From positions 37,190,263-37,254,262 of the forward strand of contig NC_092800.1 of assembly GCF_918797505.1 (NCBI RefSeq): a stretch of DNA of 64,000 nt, given 5' to 3'. This stretch comes from Bemisia tabaci (Eukaryota > Arthropoda > Insecta > Hemiptera > Aleyrodidae). Position 1 is the stretch's first letter, and the number at the start of each line of letters is the position of its first letter. The notes below the pieces were generated by a model. That model searched no databases. It worked only from the letters and a program-made list of their open reading frames with translations, and had not been told where the DNA came from. Position numbers and translations under genes: made by a program. Of this stretch, positions 52,001 through 60,300 are shown piece after piece.

Positions 52001-53739
52001 TGACAGGTATTCCAATACCTCAGTTCTACCGCAAGTCACATATCGGGAAAAAGTGAGTTTGGAGTGGTTTTGGATTCAATTAGCCGTAAATTGTCTCCTG
52101 TCGAAAATTCAAGGACGAGAAACTATATTTTGAACTTAAAATAGTCGTTGAACTTTTTCCTTAACATTGAGTCTTTCGAAGATGTAAAAATGTAAAACTA
52201 TTCGACCGTCCTTTTTTTCGGTTCAAACTTGTTGTCGCTCGGTGCGTTTTTGTCGCACCCGGTCTACATGTATCAAAGAGATAGGCAACTTGCAATACAA
52301 AAAAAATTTACGACTTTTTTCAATTTCATTGAATAAATTTCTAAAAAAGAGCCCGTGAAATTAGTAGATAGGCAACCAACACTACACCGCGATGCAATGG
52401 CGAACGTTTAACCATCAATAAAACTAATCCTGTGTGTCGGGAAGGTAGGCAATTTGAAATGTGAAGAAAAATTGCAATTTAATTCAATTTTATCACAATT
52501 AGAGTAGCCCCTTCAGTCAGTAGACACGCAAAATACATGACACTCTGATGTAGCCGCAATAATTTTACCATCTAATTCAAACTTGGACCGCGTTTAGCAG
52601 AAAGGGAACAAGCCACATCAGCTATTGCCAAATTAATCTGGGTAATACAATTTTTTACAAGAGAAAGTTTATGCTAATTTTTTGGAATTTTTAAGGAATT
52701 TGCTTCGTACCATGCAGAAAATTCACTGAAATTTGCACAAAAATCCACACGACCGTTTTCATGTAAAAAACGTAACTGCCCAATTACATTCGAGAATTAA
52801 TAGCTGATGTGGCTTGGTTCGTTCCTGCTCAACGCGATCCACTTCTGCAATAATAAACGGCAACTTTGGTAATGGATAATTTGCATGCAATATTTTTATT
52901 GCTTCATCTGAAACTGCTTAAAAATATGATTTCATAGTATTTTTTATACTTTTTTTCAGATATGGGAAAAAGTATAAAAATACATTTAAAAGTGAGAAAA
53001 TGCACCGCCTAGTGACGTCATCTGGCGGCATTTCCCATTTAAAACACGTGTATTTTAGCATATTAGATCATTTTGTCATATCTTCTCCAGCAATTGTTCG
53101 ATTCATGAACCAAGGGTATTCTCGCGTTCAGTTTACTCAGTAGTTTCCACTTAAACACGAAATTCATCAAATTTCAGACACCTGCAAATCGACGGTATAA
53201 GTCGGCAATCACATAACTCGTTTGCGGTGTCTAAAAATCTCCGCCTCCATGTTATTTCTTTTAGGAGAACAAATTGACATCATTCCTTGAAGATTTTGCA
53301 GAATTTTCTTCGGACAGAGAAGAAAAATCACGGCAATTTTAAAGAATTGCCGTTGAGACTCACGGCAACTACCAAGGCGTGAGTAGTTTGCCGTTTAAAA
53401 AATAAAGTATGACAGAAGTCTGCGACGTCGCAAACCGAGTTATGTGATTGCCGACTTACACCGTCGAAATTCTCTATTGTGGAACAGTATTGAAAGACAA
53501 AATACTCACACTTTGGGACATTTACAGCTCACATTGTCCTCCGGTTTGGGGTTTTTCGGGGGTTTTTGGGGGCTGGGCTCAAAGGGACTCGGGTGTTGCT
53601 GCGTTGAGCTGAACTGAGTGTTGGGACGTTGGGCCGTTGGGCCGAATTGACTACTAAAACCACTTTGCACGCCGATAACACAAACACCAAGTACAACACC
53701 AAGTACAGCACCTAGTAAAATTTCTCTAACCGTGACCAT
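19502..53739 (-). CDS. Divergent animal haem peroxidase, ~12-13 exons, 34 kb
   Basis: Exons run from 53739 down to 19502. Exons 1-8 join in phase to about 501 residues, and exons 11-13 also join in phase. The N-terminus (about residues 4-25) is a hydrophobic signal or signal-anchor, followed by a Pro/Gln-rich linker. The peroxidase domain starts near YRTYDGKCNN and has the expected block order. The distal His lies in QWISHD (His251), the catalytic Arg/Glu in GDFRTNE (Arg390, Glu393) and the proximal His in YRGGHSMI (His494). The calcium-loop Asp and Ser in HFMDHSVMYGS are kept. Odd points: the Asp usually before the distal His is Ser250, and the Asn that supports the proximal His is Ser in DLDTTSIERERESG. 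Insect relatives act in chorion or cuticle cross-linking and immunity; the role here is unknown and activity may be altered. Confidence 0.92.
20443..20792. repeat. Two tandem ~175-bp units
   Basis: GTATCTTGCCCCCTCCCCCC begins each unit (20443 and 20621). Apart from the C and A runs the units appear identical. The - strand open frame across them is a by-product. Confidence 0.92.
21231..21482. mobile_element. GACGGTG-family miniature element, copy 4
   Basis: Complete copy between peroxidase exons 12 and 13, with matching inverted ends (TTGACGGTGAAACTACC) and TA on both sides. Confidence 0.8.
21928..22257. mobile_element. Foldback element with CAAGTAGCACAG ends and TTGCAAT-rich interior
   Basis: Inverted ends CCAAGTAGCACAG and CTGTGCTACTTG. 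The interior repeats TTGCAAT/ATTGCAA motifs. Related sequence lies at about 52270-52560 and 9140-9230. Confidence 0.7.
22363..22561 (-). CDS. Peroxidase exon 12: DIDLYVG block
   Basis: Acceptor atttttcag, donor gtaagt, phase 0 in and 1 out. Encodes KVYKHWRDIDLYVG and IIIEQFKRWLIGDRY, very close to the family's D-I-D-L-x-V-G and E-Q-F-x-R-x-x-x-G-D-R blocks. Cys and Asn replace some of the usual glycines. Confidence 0.93.
23466..23639 (-). CDS. Peroxidase exon 11: DL..I.R.R...GL block
   Basis: Acceptor gactttag, donor gtaaga, phase 0 in and out. Encodes NNKLFHSV and GGDLDTTSIERERESGL, the counterpart of the family's D-L-x-x-x-N-I-x-R-x-R-D-H-G-L. The Asn that hydrogen-bonds the proximal His is Ser, and D-H is E-S. 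Confidence 0.9.
23720..23945 (+). repeat. Short tandem repeats, GAGAAGAAGAGATAGAATAAT units
   Basis: Three full units and a partial fourth at 23735, 23845, 23890 and 23934, separated by TATATA stretches. Confidence 0.85.
23950..24270. repeat. ATCGCGAT/CGATAAATCG-rich block
   Basis: About 320 bp made of degenerate, mostly palindromic copies of TCGCGATAAATCGCGA-like motifs in both orientations. No coding sense. Confidence 0.7.
24627..24910. repeat. Dispersed repeat, copy 1 (copy 2 at about 52930-53185)
   Basis: Both copies share TCATACTTTTTTTCTGATA-like sequence, then TGGCGGCATTTCCCGTTTAA and CATGCATTTTAGCA. Confidence 0.65.
25106..25137 (-). CDS. Tentative 32-nt peroxidase micro-exon 10
   Basis: A strong acceptor (pyrimidine-rich, tttatgcag) and donor gtaatc bound 32 nt. 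In the frame that leaves phase 0, as exon 11 needs, it encodes IQEMVRLTAE. That joins MNNKLFHS in the way the family's helix before L-F does. The upstream phase does not fit the best donor of exon 9. Confidence 0.4.
25277..25412 (-). CDS. Tentative peroxidase exon 9
   Basis: The open frame FKIVHYFKGNIDSFISSLV resembles the block between the proximal His and the F-N-P/D-x-I-x-R-G region. Acceptors at 25389 (cag before CTG) or 25412 are possible and the donor is gtacta at 25276. Neither acceptor joins exon 8 in phase unless a micro-exon lies between. Confidence 0.45.
25582..25729 (-). CDS. Peroxidase exon 8: proximal histidine
   Basis: Acceptor cttatttag, donor gtaaga, phase 1 in and 2 out. 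Encodes GPEFVKAAG, YDPFLNPTSINEF and AAYRGGHSMI; His494 is the proximal haem ligand. The family's usual R-F-G-H is R-G-G-H here. Confidence 0.94.
25946..26073. mobile_element. Foldback miniature element (TGGACGTATTTCTGCCAAAC family)
   Basis: Arms TTTGGACGTACTTCTGTC and its inverse around a short loop. Same family as the outer element at 47679-49196. Confidence 0.75.
26535..27116. mobile_element. Foldback element with CAGGGTGTCCCAGG ends
   Basis: Inverted ends CAGGGTGTCCCAGGATTAAG and the inverse, flanked by TATA on both sides. Contains G-rich runs near 26796-26822. Confidence 0.75.
27119..27330. mobile_element. Partial GACGGTG-family element
   Basis: TATCAACGGTGAAC at the left, then interior-like sequence ending AAGTATGACAGGAATGG. 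The right end is lost. Another fragment lies at about 61350-61435 beside the poly-T run. Confidence 0.45.
27740..28070 (+). repeat. Satellite-like unit before the assembly gap
   Basis: Matches the units at 35960-36245 and 36440-36725 (TTGCAACGTTGCAATCGAGG, GGTGTGAGCATGTTGCAGCT). Breaks off at the gap after GCCCTGCCGA. Confidence 0.85.
28071..28170. other. Assembly gap, 100 N
   Basis: Exactly 100 N, the usual placeholder for a gap of unknown size. It lies inside a repeat unit. Confidence 0.98.
28171..31977 (+). repeat. 3.8-kb tandem duplication, copy 1
   Basis: Matches 31978-35782 base for base over almost its whole length (offset 3807, then 3805 after a poly-T length change). Inside are two satellite-unit fragments, an inverted pair around GTGCGCCTTCA (29259 and 30078), a poly-A run and small foldbacks (31380-31935). 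No gene is seen in it. Confidence 0.95.
31978..35782 (+). repeat. 3.8-kb tandem duplication, copy 2
   Basis: Directly follows copy 1. The few differences include CCCAGAACG for CCCGGAACG (33184), GAATACGAAC for GAAGACGAAC, TTACCCC for TTCCCC, and homopolymer lengths. Confidence 0.95.
35783..36900 (+). repeat. ~480-bp tandem satellite-like units
   Basis: Two full units and a partial third. The marker TTTTTTTTCGGTAAAAACAA occurs (in slightly varying form) near 35890, 36370 and 36850, and also near 28285, 28822, 32092 and 32630. The two full units carry related 98- and 171-codon open frames. Confidence 0.85.
37021..37188. mobile_element. hAT-type miniature element (TGGCGGATCTAGCAA ends), copy 2
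   Basis: Divergent copy in peroxidase intron 7 with the same centre (GGAGGGGCCAGGTGCTCCGA). No clean target duplication. Confidence 0.75.
37209..37372. mobile_element. hAT-type palindromic miniature element (CAGTGGCGTGGCGTG ends)
   Basis: 164 bp with ends CAGTGGCGTGGCGTG and inverse, centre GGTGTTCGCAGCGAACACC, and perfect 8-bp target duplications GGCTAGAG (37201-37208, 37373-37380). Confidence 0.92.
37495..37692 (-). CDS. Peroxidase exon 7: catalytic Arg/Glu
   Basis: Acceptor attacag, donor gttagt, phase 1 in and out. Encodes GDFRTNENP (Arg390 and Glu393 in the expected R-x-x-E spacing), FHNDCADIL, INPHWDDD and ITRKEFLHLLVG, all strong family blocks. Confidence 0.95.
38060..38430. mobile_element. 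Foldback element in peroxidase intron 6
   Basis: Arms of about 150 bp: AATGAAGTTGTTAACTCAAA pairs with its inverse near 38400, and GTATGAACTAATATTACTCA near 38265 pairs with its inverse near 38200-38220. Confidence 0.8.
38826..38988. mobile_element. hAT-type miniature element (TGGCGGATCTAGCAA ends), copy 3
   Basis: Same ends and centre, with near-perfect 8-bp target duplications AGCAAGAG/AGCAAGAA. It ends 20 bp from peroxidase exon 6. Confidence 0.85.
39009..39207 (-). CDS. Peroxidase exon 6: calcium-loop block
   Basis: Acceptor atcttgcag, donor gtacgt, phase 0 in and 1 out. Encodes LTSLSHFMDHSVMYGS, the family's D-x-S-x-x-Y-G-S block with the usual Ca-ligand Asp and Ser, then LREMKGGRL. 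A hAT miniature element ends 20 bp past the donor. Confidence 0.93.
39831..40149. mobile_element. Miniature element (CCGTGCTAAGGAAGAACGC ends)
   Basis: Same family as the inner element at 16927-17174: GTTGCCAAATTTCC at left, TTCTTTAGCATGGC at right. It lies in peroxidase intron 5. Confidence 0.75.
40479..40705. mobile_element. Foldback element (ACACGGAAAGAAATTAAATG ends)
   Basis: Inverted arms sharing AAGATGTCCGACAAGTTTCA and AAATGCTGATTTTAC. A divergent copy is at about 56660-56900. Confidence 0.85.
40601..40988 (+). repeat. Three 130-bp tandem copies of half a foldback element
   Basis: GTTATGTTAGCATTTTTGTA starts units at 40601, 40731 and 40861. The units look identical. Each contains the right arm of the 40479-40705 element plus about 25 bp of flank. 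Confidence 0.95.
41076..41251 (-). CDS. Peroxidase exon 5: Cys-rich block
   Basis: Acceptor cttttcag, donor gtttgt, phase 1 in and 0 out. Encodes LANCCDGN, two further cysteines and LPRIRSQTM, matching the CC...C-x-R-S region that follows the distal His. Confidence 0.92.
41894..42064. mobile_element. Second copy of the CAGTGGCGTGGCGTG element
   Basis: Same centre (GTTCGCAGCGAAC) and right end CACGCCACGCCACTG. The left end has extra bases and there is no matching target duplication. Confidence 0.85.
42875..43263. mobile_element. Element with CCAAGTAGCA ends and TCTACTTTCTA-rich interior
   Basis: Ends CCAAGTAGCATTG and TTGCTACTTG. The interior is dense in degenerate AGAAAATAGA/TCTATTTTCT motifs. 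Confidence 0.6.
43738..43989. mobile_element. Foldback element (CTTCCGGCCAAAGTATC), copy 1
   Basis: Ends CGTCATCTTCCGGCCAAAG and inverse, with TGGCGGGAA/CCGCCGCCATTTTA inside. Copy 2 is at 63621-63871. Confidence 0.85.
44445..44618 (-). CDS. Peroxidase exon 4: distal histidine
   Basis: Acceptor cttaacag, donor gtaagc, 174 nt, phase 1 in and out. Encodes GGELPNARL (a family block) and FAQWISHDT. The His of ISHD (residue 251) is the distal haem His and Gln247 is conserved. The Asp normally before the His, a covalent haem attachment site in vertebrate relatives, is Ser here. Confidence 0.93.
44735..44935. repeat. Dispersed repeat, inverted relative at about 40285-40465
   Basis: AGACATTCAGTGTCTCAGGC and TATTAACGTCTTTACAAA here match the reverse complement near 40405-40445. 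Confidence 0.65.
45294..45505 (-). CDS. Peroxidase exon 3: start of the catalytic domain
   Basis: Acceptor cattttcag, donor gtgagc, 212 nt. The segment YRTYDGKCNNLNFPMWG, followed by LLAPEYAD, is the classic first block of animal peroxidases (R-x-x-D/x-G-x-C-N-N). Confidence 0.93.
46078..47092. mobile_element. hAT-type non-autonomous element, 1015 bp
   Basis: Ends CAGGGCCGCATTTA and TTAATCCGGCCCTG, with 8-bp near-identical target duplications ATGATGAA/ATGATAAA (46070-46077, 47093-47100). Holds a GC-rich array of about 77-bp subrepeats with GCGTGAAGTATTC and CTTGTAGGCGCTATG (about 46400-46630). No transposase is seen. Confidence 0.9.
47679..49196. mobile_element. Nested elements: outer foldback split by an ATATTGCAGCAATATT-rich element
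   Basis: Outer ends TTGGACGTATTTCTGCCAAA and the inverse (49165-49196). The inner element, about 47726-49114, has ends CGCCCAACA/TGTTGGGCG and long stretches of GCAATATTGTC-like motifs on both sides of a SINE-like core. Confidence 0.8.
48726..48930 (+). mobile_element. tRNA-derived SINE-like sequence
   Basis: A box-A-like TGGTCTGGTGGTAAAG near 48733, then a box B GGTTCTAATCC at 48785-48795 at pol III spacing, followed by about 130 bp of unrelated sequence. It does not fold cleanly as a tRNA, so a SINE head fits better than a functional tRNA gene. Confidence 0.55.
50020..50355 (-). pseudogene. Non-LTR retrotransposon reverse transcriptase, C-terminal fragment
   Basis: A 111-codon open frame with the hallmark tail of insect non-LTR elements: RNERICQVM, LCWYGHVQRM, RLPKQVLDWVPPGKRRRGRP and a final MWRLGV. 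The polymerase and endonuclease domains are absent, so it is a dead 3' truncation of the usual kind. It lies in peroxidase intron 2 in the sense direction. Confidence 0.85.
50682..50849 (-). CDS. Peroxidase exon 2: pro-region
   Basis: Acceptor ctacggcag, donor gtatgc, phase 2 at both ends, 168 nt. Encodes a basic stretch (DPPAKKTRS) and YGDMQPGSAPDGYHYPACH. It matches no conserved block; it is called from splice sites, phase agreement with both neighbours and open frame. Confidence 0.6.
51150..51405. mobile_element. GACGGTG-family miniature element, copy 5 (divergent)
   Basis: Same interior landmarks (GCAGACTTCCTGTTATAC near the left end) but with altered ends, TCGATGGCCGAAG. In peroxidase intron 1. 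Confidence 0.65.
53188..53467. mobile_element. GACGGTG-family miniature element, copy 6
   Basis: Ends AATCGACGGTATAAGTC and its inverse. It lies 43 bp inside intron 1 from the peroxidase exon 1 donor. Confidence 0.8.
53510..53739 (-). CDS. Peroxidase exon 1: signal/anchor and Pro-rich linker
   Basis: Encodes MVTVREILLGAV, a hydrophobic segment to about residue 25, then a Gln/Pro/Ser-rich linker and a CKCPK motif. Ends in phase 2 at a strong gtgagt donor. Exon 2 fits in phase. Confidence 0.75.
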
Positions 53740-53781
53740 TTTGTACGGGTGAATGGTCTCGCACTTCTGCCCAGAACTCGC

Positions 53782-53788
53782 CTTTATA
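53782..53788 (-). promoter_or_regulatory. TATA box of the peroxidase gene
   Basis: TATAAAG on the - strand, about 43 bp before the ATG at 53739. This predicts a start site near 53755 and a very short 5' UTR. It supports 53739 as the true translation start. Confidence 0.6.
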
Positions 53789-53792
53789 TTCT

Positions 53793-54632
53793 GCTTACTT
53801 TATCACCCTCGCCCCGAAAAACGTAACAGGAATTTCCTCAAACTTGTCATTGACTCGTGATCCTTCAAAATCACTTTGCTTTCGCGTTAGTGCTGTCACG
53901 TACTACGATTTCATTCGGATGGGAAATTGACCTCACACCTGCCGCGACACACGGGTGACTCTGAATACTCCGTGGATTTTCTGACGGGAAATCGACTTGA
54001 GGAAAACGAGCATTATTCACCCCACGGCAGAGAGCTACTGCGGCAAGTATTGGGCTTAAAGAAGGGCCTTCACGCTGTTCTCAACTGATAAATAGCTTTA
54101 TACTTCCTGTGAGAAAATTAACCGCTCCGTTATCACCTCCGAGGCACATTATGCAGAGTGGCTGATTTTGTTAAGTTTGAGTGTCATTGCCACCTCGTTA
54201 TGGTGACCCCTCATTCCGTTTGTCTCTCTTAGTACATTAACAAGTGAAGGTCCTTTTCACAACTGAACGGATTATTTTCCAAATGACGGAAATGCCAAAA
54301 CTTCAAAAATATGCGATTGCAATGAATTATTATTACGAATAACGCAGAGATGCATCTTGGAACAGAACGACGTTTAAGAAGATCAGATTTTAAGCCTTCA
54401 AAAAATCCTTTGAAATTCGGTTTTACTGACCGCTTACGGCCAAAGCAAAATATTTTGCTACTTTTCGCGAAATCTTGTTGGTGGTGGTTACGTCCTATAG
54501 AAATTAATCGATTTAGTAGAGAATCCTTGCGGCAAATTTCATTTTTGGGAGAAAATGGAATATTGACTGGTTCGTAATGAATTTGCAAAGGTGAGTCTAA
54601 ATATTGACTTCGTTTTTTAAACAAAGATGGCT

Positions 54633-54670
<38 letters not shown>

Positions 54671-57304
54671 TTCCAGATAACGGAAACACCGAAGGGACAC
54701 TAACTGAGCGAAGTTTCACTTATGCCTTTCACCCACTTTTGAGAAGTCAGTATCCAATGTTGATTTTGCTATGTTTGATTTTTCGACGTAAGGTTTTGGT
54801 TTTAACCACACTTCCTCTCATGTTTGGAGAATGTCTGTTTCGAAGTAGTTACCTACTAATATTATTGATTAGGTATCGATCAACGAGAATTCTTAATAAG
54901 ATTTTACAACCAAAAATTGTAACACAAATTTCACTTCTTAAGGTTGGAAACTGATGAGCTTACTTGTAAACTGTTTATAAGACTGTGTTTTGTGCACTTG
55001 ACTGTGTAAGTATAACTGTTCATGAGAAACTGTGGTAATGACCACGGTTTCTTCATTATCTCCACAATATTTGCATTTACGTTTTAAGTTGAGGGAATTG
55101 CCACGATAGCATGGAAGTAAAACGCCGAGGAGCCTTGAAAACTATTGAAAGAAAGAGTTTGACAAATAAATTGCAATAGTACGATACCTAACACAATTGA
55201 GTGATCATTCAGTTATTTTTGTTTTTGGTCAAGTCATTGAGTAACTGTTGAGTGTGACAAGTTGGCAGTACGGACACTCATTGCTATGAGCATTTATTTG
55301 TTTAGGATTTTTTTGCCTTTTTTCGGAGAAGGGGCCATTTAGAGGAATCGTCAGTTTTTAATGAGGCCCTGCTCTAAAACACATCGACCAATGTTCATGC
55401 ATTTGAATGACAGCTACCTCTTAATTGATTTGTATAACAGTGGCAAAACCTCGACATTCGTAAAAACGGTTGTTTTTAACAGTACGGCATGGACATCAGA
55501 CCAGTTATGCTGATTTTTATTGCCATCATAGACTTTCAAGAGTATGTAAAATTATCTTAGGATTTGGTTGACCTCCGTAGCTCATGCAATTTTAAAAAGA
55601 AACAGAAAATGTAGACAAAAAATATTATTTTCATCGATAAACACTCTCAACTCCTCACATTTTCTCTCTTTATCAATGCTAGCACTAAACAGCTACTTAA
55701 AATGTGAGGAGAGTCAGGCTAGAAAATCAGCAGGGTGCACTTTTAGACACGCAGGCCAGAGGCAAATTTTTCCGGTGGGATAAATAAGAAAAATCAAAAC
55801 TGTAAATTATACAAAATATCTTTATTTCCTCATTGAACTTTCCGATTCATTCATTTTCATATTTTTGAGAAGGGACGGAATTTGACTCTACATTTGTGGG
55901 GATTTATTGATAAATAAACTTGTGTCCCACAATGAGAAAAATCGGATTCATCAATTTTTTTCCATAATCTGATCCCAATTTCTCCTTGTGCAACTTTGTT
56001 GGTTATCAAAACGAGTTTATCTAGGTATCAGAGTGATTCCGTAGAAATTTTGAAACAAATTGGCAATGGACAAATACAAATCATGCGCGAAAGCATTGTC
56101 GTGCGAAATTACTTGTCGCGTTGAAGAAACAACTTATTTAAATATCAGTCACGGGGTCGAAAGTTGAGTCGTCGTGATTTTTTTGTCTTTTAGTATTTGG
56201 CTCCAAAGTAATGCCGGAGACTCACAGTTGCTTTTGTTTTCTTCAGTTCTTGCCACGCTCGGAAGAGCAAACGTGTGAATCACTCATTCCGTATTATATT
56301 CTTATGTTTATCGCTTTAGGTATTCAAACTATTTTGTAGTATAACCCGCAAAATGAAGGGGCAGTCGTAAAATTAGATATACACTTCAAAAATCAGTTCT
56401 TACGTCTTCTCAGCTTCAATAGGTCTATTGAACACAGATGATACGACTACGTTCAGAGATAATGTATTAGAGACCCTGAAGCTCGATTATTCAATCGATA
56501 TCAAATGTCCTTGATCGATAAAAAGCATTGCTAAGATAGGGATTCATCGATCAAGATCATTCGATTACTATTCAACAATCGACCCACTGGACTGCTAATC
56601 TAACCAATTTAAATGCGTGAGCCAGAAATTAAGTTCAGGGGTAACGCTATTTTTAGCCTACACGGAAAAAAATTAAAGGCTGATTTAGCATTTAAATCGT
56701 TAAAAAAAAGTCCGTCAGGTTTCAAATGCTGATTTTACAATACAAAAATGCTGACACAACATTTGAATATTTTCGTTTTAAAGTGGGCGTAGTTAAGTTA
56801 GCATTCCTCCGAATGTAAAATCAGCATTTGAAATTTGTCGGACATGTTTTTAACAATATAAATGCTATAAATCAACATTTAATTTTTTTTCCGTGTATAT
56901 AGATTGATGAGCAATTGGTTGGACATGCGATTCCCCTGATGATAGGTAACTGGCGAATGCGGTAGGGTCTGGACTTTCGTCAGGCGCGTTTCTGCAATAA
57001 AGTTATCAGTTTGCCAAAAGATATTGCTCAACTTTTCGGTCGACTGTCATATTTAGGCGAATCTGAAAGGTAACCTCTAAACAAGACTTTTACACTGCGT
57101 GGGCGAGATGATGATGAGGTCTTAAAAATATAGCTCTTCTGAATACTCCGTGATGAGAGCGACATGAGTTGAATGTGGTGGTGAGTGGACTGCTGGTAAA
57201 AGTGGTATCGGCATCTCTTCAGGATCTCGACCTTTCAAACGCCTGAATTTAGTTGGTTGATTTTTTGAGTCCATGAGCTTCCGGATTCAATGTCTAATAC
57301 AATA
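53793..57304. other. Intergenic region between peroxidase and acidic-protein genes
   Basis: Contains a poly-T run, the foldback at 56660-56900 and AT-rich DNA. Open frames such as 54229-54624 (-) and 54604-54954 (+) show no domain. I see no gene. Confidence 0.55.
56660..56900. mobile_element. Foldback element (ACACGGAAAAAAATTAAA), second copy
   Basis: Divergent relative of 40479-40705 with TTTCAAATGCTGATTTTACA and its inverse. Lies between the acidic-protein gene and the peroxidase promoter. Confidence 0.8.
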
Positions 57305-57365
57305 TTAGAGCTTCCATGGCGTCATATCAATGTCCGGTAAATCTTTACACACGACTTTCTTCGAC
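57305..57365 (-). CDS. Acidic protein, terminal exon
   Basis: Acceptor gatatttccag, 61 nt, ends at TAA 57305-57307 after MTPWKL. The phase agrees with the previous exon. No AATAAA was found close downstream. Confidence 0.55.
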
Positions 57366-60300
57366 CTGGAAATATCACAGAAACACGAAATTAATTAAAA
57401 TAGGGGATTCGTCTCAATTTTTAACAAATAAATATTTGGTATATGATTTTTTAGTCTAAATTCGATAGGGGTTCATGAAAGGCCTTAACTAGCCTATGGT
57501 CTTAACCAATTAATAATTGGTAGCTCTGAAACTGAATGTTTAATTGCTCAAATTGAATTCAACACTACGTCTCAGAACTTTTAATATATTTAGTGACTTA
57601 GTTAATAGTTAGTTTCACCTAACCATACAACCTCGAACTTGAAGTGGTATTGCTTGGTTAGTATTTAATGGACCGTGTTTTTTTATCCCTGTATCAAAAG
57701 TGGCTCAGAAAAGTAATCCATTTCCCTTGCGCAGATAATAGAAACCAATTGATTCATTGAAAATCGTCGTTTCGAGTATGAGCCATCAACTTCGGTGTTT
57801 TATTTTATACCTTTTTGAAATTTAAAATTCTATGTTTATAACCGGGTGCACATTTGAAATGTACAAAGTGCAATCCTTTTAAAGTTTAGCGCTTTGAAGA
57901 GCACATAACGATTTTTTGGTGAAAAATACCTGATAATAACAGAGGGTTCTTTAGCCTGGTCAACGTCGATATGAGAAGATTCCAACTTATTTTCTAACTC
58001 CAAATCTCTGCTCAAAGCAACATAACAAAACACATAACATGAAACAAAACATGAAATACAACACATGAAAACACAAAGGCAACAAGCAATATAGGAAGAG
58101 ACAAACGTATATATGCCAACTCAGGAGAGCTCTTCTAGATTTTATTCGTAAAAATGTATTGGACCTTTCATGTCCCAAATGTCCCTTGCCCATTAGATTA
58201 CTGTAAACATACCACGTATCTCGTTTGCGGTGTTTGAAAATCTCCGCTCCCATTTCATATTTCCAAAGAAGAAGAACTCATTATCTTTCCTTGAAATGTT
58301 CACAGAATTTTCCTTGCACATTGAAGAAAATACACCGAAGTTTTTAAGAATTGACGTCGAGCAGTTTTCCATTTACAGAATAAAGTATGGCAGGAGGTCT
58401 GCAACATCGCAAACCGAGATAGGTGGTCTGCTAGTTTCACCGTCGATATGGAAAAGATAAGCTGCAATGATCATGGAGGAAGCTAGCGCGCCTTCTTCAT
58501 ATTGATTAGGCAACTTTAACTACGGTGGAGTGTGAATTGTTGTATGCTGGCGTTACCATCACGAATGGGTCCTTGTATGTGGTTATTGTAATGAATCAGA
58601 CTTCGCCATAAAAACACGAAAATGAAACTAACCCTCGTCGTAATCAATTCGACTCGATTCCAGCTAATTATCGGACTGTTTATGGTTCATAATTGGCGGG
58701 AAAAGAGAATTTGTGTTGGAACTGATCGCTAACTATGAGTTTGACAACTGACGGAGCTGCCAAAAAATGAACATTATTGCTGGAATTTTAATCTTTTTTT
58801 AGGGTAAGGCAGTACGCATTTTGCTCTCTCCAAACGGATTTTTCCATTCCAAATTAACGTTTCTCACCTACATTGGACCCTTATTTAAACTGCAGCGATG
58901 AATAGAGTACCAGTGTATTATTAATATCATTCTTTTCTTTTCTCTTAAATTTCTTTTCATATTCTAGTCATAAAAAATGTTTAAGTAAACGTAAAATGTT
59001 ACATGAAACACTTTTGGAACATTTTAACATGCCAGAGAAACACTGTTTAGAGATGAAGTCACTGGGACACCATGTGACAAAATTTATTTGAATTAAAGCA
59101 AATTTTCTTGCACTGAAAAAACTTTCAGAAAAGGACGAAATTCCTTTTTTGAATTAAAGAAATTAATTTAAATAATTGAATATTCTTTGAAAATGACTGA
59201 AATGATCTGTACCTGTCGTCATTTTCATCATCTGAAGATTCTGATTCATCAGGTTCTTCAGAATTTAGGTCTGATGTATCAGATTCGTTTTCAGAAGAGG
59301 ACGATTGTGATTGAAGTCGCTCTTCGGATGTTAGCTCCTCAGAGGTTGACTCAGGAGTATCATCTTCGATAAAGGGGTTCGAGAGATCTCCCGAGCTGAA
59401 AATCATGAAGCAAGAACACTGAGAAAAATTTGGATTCATCACATCGAAGAGCATCGTTCCATCATCTCCTGTTAAAGTTGGCAACACTCTTGTTCCTCTA
59501 TTTAAATGTATGTAAAAAATTGAGTCTTGCTGCCTCACCCAGGACCGGATTTACTTACTTGCCGCCCATGGGCCGCCTGTATTTTGCCGCCCCCTTCTCA
59601 TTGGTTGTGAAACATCAATAAAAACCATCAAGTGAACGTTCCGGAGGGGGAGGGGTGCATAAGCCGCGTTCACTCGTGTTGGACACATTTTTTGCGAAAG
59701 CCCTGTCAACACTACTATCAAAAGGTCACGGAATTTGGCGCGAAAGTTAAGTTCCGTAAACCTATCTTTGTGTGGACAAGGCCTTCCATTTATATAAAAT
59801 GAACGAAAAAATAAAGAAAGAACAAACATAAATGTGGTTTAATAATTTTAACCTCCGCCGCCGCGCCGCGCTGTGTTTGGCGCAATGCGTGAAGTATTCC
59901 CACAGTCTTGTAGGCGCTATGCGTTTCACGCCGCGCCGCCCGCTGCTGGCCGCACTGTCTTTGACGCAATGCGTGAAGTATTCATGCAGTCTTGTAGGCA
60001 CTATAATGTGTGTTACATGCGGACCGCCGCGCCGCGCCGAGGGTCTCTCCTTTTCATCTCAATTTTTCGTCATCATTGCTCTCTGCGCCGCGCCGTTCCA
60101 GGCGAAATTCCGTGTTCAATTTCTCTCTTAGTCTTAACTCGACTAATTAAAGGTTCTGTCTATTGTATCGCAGATAGACGACAACACTAGAGATATACTC
60201 TCAGGAAATGAGAGATTTTGTTACCTTTTCTCGTTTGTAATTTTTTTTCTGGATCCGATTTTTCTTTGTAGCTACATTTAAAAAAATTGCAACATTTTGT

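Noticed and set aside
54604..54954. 116-codon frame with poly-Phe
   Set aside because: Begins in a poly-T run; no recognisable protein. The same holds for 61172-61435.
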